Part shown: positions 61,081 to 64,000 of the stretch, in pieces
Layout: every line of letters starts with the position of its first letter
Position numbering within the stretch: the first letter of the stretch is position 1
Source of the DNA: Brotaphodocola sp003480315
GTDB lineage: Bacteria; Bacillota; Clostridia; Lachnospirales; Lachnospiraceae
Assembly (NCBI RefSeq): GCF_964246085.1
Contig: NZ_CAXTPD010000014.1
Length of the DNA: 64,000 nt
Strand: one strand, 5' to 3'
Notes under the pieces: model-generated
What the model was told of the DNA's origin: nothing
Databases searched by the model: none
The model's input: only the letters and a program-made list of their open reading frames with translations
Position numbers and translations under genes: made by a program

Positions 61081-61133
61081 AAAAAAGTCCCACAGAAACA
61101 GCACATGCATACTGCTTTCTGTGGGACTTTTAT
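61081..61133. terminator. Bidirectional terminator between cupin gene and atp operon
   Basis: A 16-bp perfect inverted repeat: AAAAGTCCCACAGAAA (61083-61098) and its complement (61116-61131), with a 17-base loop. Flanking A and T runs let it act in both directions, ending the cupin transcript and the atp operon. Confidence 0.9.
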
Positions 61134-61135
61134 CT

Positions 61136-61534
61136 TTAGTGTTTCAATTTCAAACGCACCATTGCACGCTTCAGCGCTGCTTCCGCACGCGCTGCATCCA
61201 GATCAGCTTCATGGCTTGCAAGGCGGCGCTCCGCACGGGAACGTGCTTCCTCTGCACGCGCAAAGTCGATCTCATCCGGCCACTCGACCACCTCTGCCAT
61301 AACAGTCACCTGCTCCGGCAGAATGGTGATGAATCCGGACATCAGCGCTGCTTCCTTTTCACCGCCGTCCTCATGGATTTTGAGGACACCCGGTGCTACT
61401 ACAGCAGTCAGCGGAATGTGGTTCGGGTATATACCGATCTCACCCTCGGTGGTAGTCAGCTCTACCATGGAGACTTCTCCGTCGTAGAAACCGCCGGTCG
61501 GGGTAACAACCTTTAATTTCATTCCATCAGCCAT
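61136..61534 (-). CDS. atpC: F1F0 ATP synthase epsilon subunit
   Basis: A 132-aa subunit of the F1 central stalk. The N-terminal beta-barrel (LKVVTPTGGFYDGEVSMVEL, TTEGEIGIYPNHIPLTAVV) is followed by two helices (EEARSRAERRLASHEADLDA). It links rotation to catalysis and can inhibit ATP hydrolysis. It is the last gene of the operon, 11 bases after atpD. Confidence 0.95.
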   Translation of the reverse strand: MADGMKLKVVTPTGGFYDGEVSMVELTTTEGEIGIYPNHIPLTAVVAPGVLKIHEDGGEKEAALMSGFITILPEQVTVMAEVVEWPDEIDFARAEEARSRAERRLASHEADLDAARAEAALKRAMVRLKLKH

Positions 61535-61545
61535 AGACGTACCCC

Positions 61546-62937
61546 CTATTTCACACGGGCAAGAACGTCATCGATATTACCTGCATTCAGGAAATACTGC
61601 TCCGGAATGTCATCATGCTTACCTTCCAGGATCTCCTTGAAGCCCTGAATGGTCTCGCTCAACGGTACATAACGGCCTTCCAGACCGGTAAACTGTCCTG
61701 CTACGAAGAACGGCTGAGATAAGAATCTCTGGATCTTACGTGCGCGGGATACGGTCAGCTTATCTTCCTCGGAAAGCTCATCCATACCTAACATGGCGAT
61801 GATATCCTGCAGCTCTTTGTACTTCTGCAAAACCTCCTGCACGCCGCGGGCTACCTTGTAATGCTCCTCACCTACAACACGTGGGTCGAGGATGCGGGAG
61901 GTGGACTCCAGCGGGTCTACTGCCGGGTAAATACCCTGCTCTACAATGGCACGGCTTAATACCGTGGTTGCATCCAGATGTGCGAAGGTGTTTGCCGGAG
62001 CCGGGTCGGTTAAGTCATCGGCCGGCACGTAAACTGCCTGCACGGAAGTGATGGAACCGTTCTTGGTAGAGGTGATACGCTCCTGAAGCGCACCCATCTC
62101 TGTCTGCAGAGTCGGCTGGTAACCTACTGCGGACGGCATACGTCCAAGCAGAGCGGATACCTCGGAACCTGCCTGGGTGAAACGGAAGATGTTATCGATG
62201 AATAACAGGACATCCTTACCACCTTTATCACGGAAGTACTCAGCCATAGTAAGCCCGGTCAGGCCGACTCTCATACGTGCTCCCGGCGGCTCGTTCATCT
62301 GACCGAATACCATGGTGGTCTTATTGATAACGCCAGACTCGGTCATCTCGTAGTAAAGGTCATTACCCTCACGGGTACGCTCACCTACACCGGTGAATAC
62401 GGAATATCCGCCGTGCTCGGTAGCAATGTTACGAATCAGCTCCTGGATCAGGACGGTCTTACCTACACCGGCACCGCCGAACAGACCGATTTTGCCACCC
62501 TTCTGATAAGGGCAGAGCAGGTCTACGACTTTGATACCGGTCTCAAGGATCTCAGTCTGGGTAGACTGTTCCTCGAAGGTAGGAGCTTTTCTGTGGATTG
62601 GAAGATATTCTTCCACCTGTGGCTTTTCTTTATTGTCAATTGGCTCGCCCAGTACATTGAAAATACGGCCCAGCGTATTCTCACCAACCGGTACGGAAAT
62701 CGGCGCGCCGGTTGCAATGGCGTCCATACCACGTCTCAGACCATCGGTGGTTCCCATTGCGATACATCTTACGGTATCGTCACCAAGATCCTGTGCAACC
62801 TCAACGGTCAGGCTGCCGCCATCTTCCAGCGGAACTCTGATTGCCTCGTTGATTTCCGGAATCTTGCCCTGGGAGAACTTGATATCCATGACCGCACCGA
62901 TGATCTGTGTGATCTTACCAGTATTTTGTTCTGCCAT
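61546..62937 (-). CDS. atpD: F1F0 ATP synthase beta subunit
   Basis: A 463-aa catalytic subunit. Walker A GGAGVGKTVLIQELI near residue 150, the GERTREGNDLYYEM catalytic Glu segment, DVLLFIDNIFRFTQAGSEVS Walker B, and ALLGRMPSAVGYQPTLQTEM are textbook features. The N-terminal barrel and C-terminal helical domain (DELSEEDKLTVSRARKIQRF) are complete. GGAGAAGCAAG precedes the ATG. Confidence 0.98.
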   Translation of the reverse strand: MAEQNTGKITQIIGAVMDIKFSQGKIPEINEAIRVPLEDGGSLTVEVAQDLGDDTVRCIAMGTTDGLRRGMDAIATGAPISVPVGENTLGRIFNVLGEPIDNKEKPQVEEYLPIHRKAPTFEEQSTQTEILETGIKVVDLLCPYQKGGKIGLFGGAGVGKTVLIQELIRNIATEHGGYSVFTGVGERTREGNDLYYEMTESGVINKTTMVFGQMNEPPGARMRVGLTGLTMAEYFRDKGGKDVLLFIDNIFRFTQAGSEVSALLGRMPSAVGYQPTLQTEMGALQERITSTKNGSITSVQAVYVPADDLTDPAPANTFAHLDATTVLSRAIVEQGIYPAVDPLESTSRILDPRVVGEEHYKVARGVQEVLQKYKELQDIIAMLGMDELSEEDKLTVSRARKIQRFLSQPFFVAGQFTGLEGRYVPLSETIQGFKEILEGKHDDIPEQYFLNAGNIDDVLARVK

Positions 62938-63022
62938 CTTGCTTCTCCTTCATAATTCTTTCTCGAATGCACTCCTTGGAGCGCGATCGCTTCAGCAGAG
63001 CACCAGGCCCCGCCAAAACGGA

Positions 63023-63886
63023 TTAATTGATCGCATTTGCGCCTGCAATGATCTCCGTAAGCTCCTGGGTAATGGAACCCTGACGCGCACGGTTGTACTG
63101 CAGCTCTAACTTGCCCAGCATCTCTTCTGCATTGTTGGTTGCCGAATCCATGGCGGTCATACGCGCACCATTTTCACTGGCAACTGCTTCCTGCAGCGCA
63201 CCAAAGATCAGACTGCTCATATATTTCGGGATGATCATATCCAGCACTTCTTCCTCACTCGGCTCATAATTCATGAGGGCTTCGGCTTTCGAAGCCTCGC
63301 TCTCGCCGCTCTCTTCCATGGTAAACGGAAGGAGCCTGATGAGCTTCGGAATATGAACTACGGTGTTTTTAAAGGAAGTGTATGCAAGATAGATCTCACC
63401 GATCTCCCCACGGCCGAATGCGGCCAGCAGCTCTTTTGTGAGATCTGCCGCATCCTGGTAGGCTGGCTCGTCGATGACCTCGGAATAATCCTCGGCAATC
63501 TCGTAACCCTTCTTAGCCAGTCCGTCACGGCCCTTGCGGCCAATGGCGTATACCCGGGTCTTCTCCGGAGTCAGCGCCTTATTTCCTGCGATGAGCTTGA
63601 CAATGTTGTTATTGTAGCCACCGGCAAGACCGCGGTTGGAAGTGATCGCAATGACCGCTTTTCCATCCGTGGCACCTGCCCGCAGGTATTTGTGGTCGAT
63701 GGTTCCTGACTTTTTCAGCATGGAAGAGATCGTCTCATACATCAAGTCGAAATAAGGCTTGGAGCCTTCTGCTTTCTGTCTGGATTTCTGCAGCTTGACT
63801 GTAGAAACCAGCTTCATGGCTTTGGTAATCTGGCCGGTGCTCTGGATACTTGCTTTTCTGCGTTTAATATCTCTCATCGATGCCAT
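63023..63886 (-). CDS. atpG: F1F0 ATP synthase gamma subunit
   Basis: A 287-aa rotor subunit. MASMRDIKRRKASIQSTGQI at the start, ITKAMKLVSTVKLQKSR, and the C-terminal SATNNAEEMLGKLELQYNRA with RQGSITQELTEIIAGANAI are the conserved coiled-coil ends. AGGTGA precedes the ATG. It sits between atpA and atpD in the standard order. Confidence 0.96.
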   Translation of the reverse strand: MASMRDIKRRKASIQSTGQITKAMKLVSTVKLQKSRQKAEGSKPYFDLMYETISSMLKKSGTIDHKYLRAGATDGKAVIAITSNRGLAGGYNNNIVKLIAGNKALTPEKTRVYAIGRKGRDGLAKKGYEIAEDYSEVIDEPAYQDAADLTKELLAAFGRGEIGEIYLAYTSFKNTVVHIPKLIRLLPFTMEESGESEASKAEALMNYEPSEEEVLDMIIPKYMSSLIFGALQEAVASENGARMTAMDSATNNAEEMLGKLELQYNRARQGSITQELTEIIAGANAIN

Positions 63887-63905
63887 GATCGTTCACCTGC
63901 CTTAT

Positions 63906-64000
63906 CTAGCGCTGCTCTTTGCACTCTTTGATTGCTTTTACAAGCAGAGCCTCGTTCTCCTCGGACAGAACCCTGGTATCGCGGATTGCTGCCGGGATCT
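63906..64000 (-). CDS. atpA: F1F0 ATP synthase alpha subunit, C-terminal end only
   Basis: The window cuts this gene. The last 31 residues are visible, ending ALLVKAIKECKEQR before a TAG stop at 63906-63908. The phrase IRDTRVLSEENEALL fits the C-terminal helices of the alpha subunit, and the position directly upstream of atpG fits the standard operon order. The start and most of the gene lie beyond base 64000. Confidence 0.88.
   Translation of the reverse strand, partial: IPAAIRDTRVLSEENEALLVKAIKECKEQR

Overview
The window reads as a chromosomal segment of an anaerobic Bacillota, most likely class Clostridia and plausibly a Lachnospiraceae-type gut bacterium. The evidence is a reverse rubrerythrin with its rubredoxin domain at the N-terminus, strong GGAGG-type ribosome sites throughout, several TTG starts, sigma-A promoters of the TTGACA/TATAAT kind, many U-tailed terminators, lipobox lipoproteins, and a base composition near half G+C. 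This placement is inferred from gene content, not from a marker tree. I saw no rRNA, tRNA, insertion sequence, prophage or CRISPR array.

Layout. Bases 147-2841 (minus) hold rpiB, aroC and a beta-propeller lactonase-like protein. Bases 3106-8752 (plus) are a polyamine uptake operon: an XRE-cupin regulator, potABC and two tandem potD genes. Bases 8835-13094 (minus) are a pentose or deoxypentose operon: deoC, a PfkB kinase, rbsD, a Gfo/Idh/MocA dehydrogenase and a TIM-barrel isomerase. Upstream of it is an unusual LacI regulator carrying a complete extra solute-binding-protein domain. That gene overlaps the end of an AAA ATPase gene whose promoter region has 15-bp tandem repeats. An AEC-type permease follows. 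Bases 18231-22266 are an L-tartrate module (ttdA, ttdB, an anion transporter and a divergent LysR). Next come a DUF1275 membrane protein, rubrerythrin under a palindromic operator, a MalY/PatB lyase, an MBL-fold hydrolase, a split ThrE exporter and pyrC.

Bases 28833-35950 hold a LysR gene, a nikABCDE-type nickel importer and an aspartoacylase-family amidohydrolase in the same operon. Then come an ArsR-MATE pair, a sodium:solute symporter divergent from a LytTR/GHKL two-component system, and a large nucleoside scavenging cluster (41509-51612, minus): ribokinase, nucleoside hydrolase, three nucleoside phosphorylases, a GntR regulator and a BMP/NupOPQ ABC importer. Bases 51724-55393 contain a glycogen branching enzyme with a histone-H1-like Lys/Ala/Thr tail encoded by 18-bp tandem repeats, and a DUF3810 membrane protein. 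Bases 55628-60586 are a potassium module: KtrB, KtrA, a 57-aa membrane protein, a KdpD-like kinase without the classic KdpD N-terminal domain, and KdpE. The window ends with a cupin and the tail of the F1 ATP synthase operon (atpA partial, atpG, atpD, atpC).

How the genes work together. Several blocks converge on pentose phosphates: nucleosides are imported, split by phosphorylases or the hydrolase, and the ribose is phosphorylated by ribokinase; RpiB links ribose 5-phosphate to ribulose 5-phosphate, and DeoC cleaves deoxyribose 5-phosphate. The most unusual items are the LacI/solute-binding fusion, the GlgB tail, the Ktr-Kdp hybrid potassium operon, and the deacylase tied to nickel uptake.
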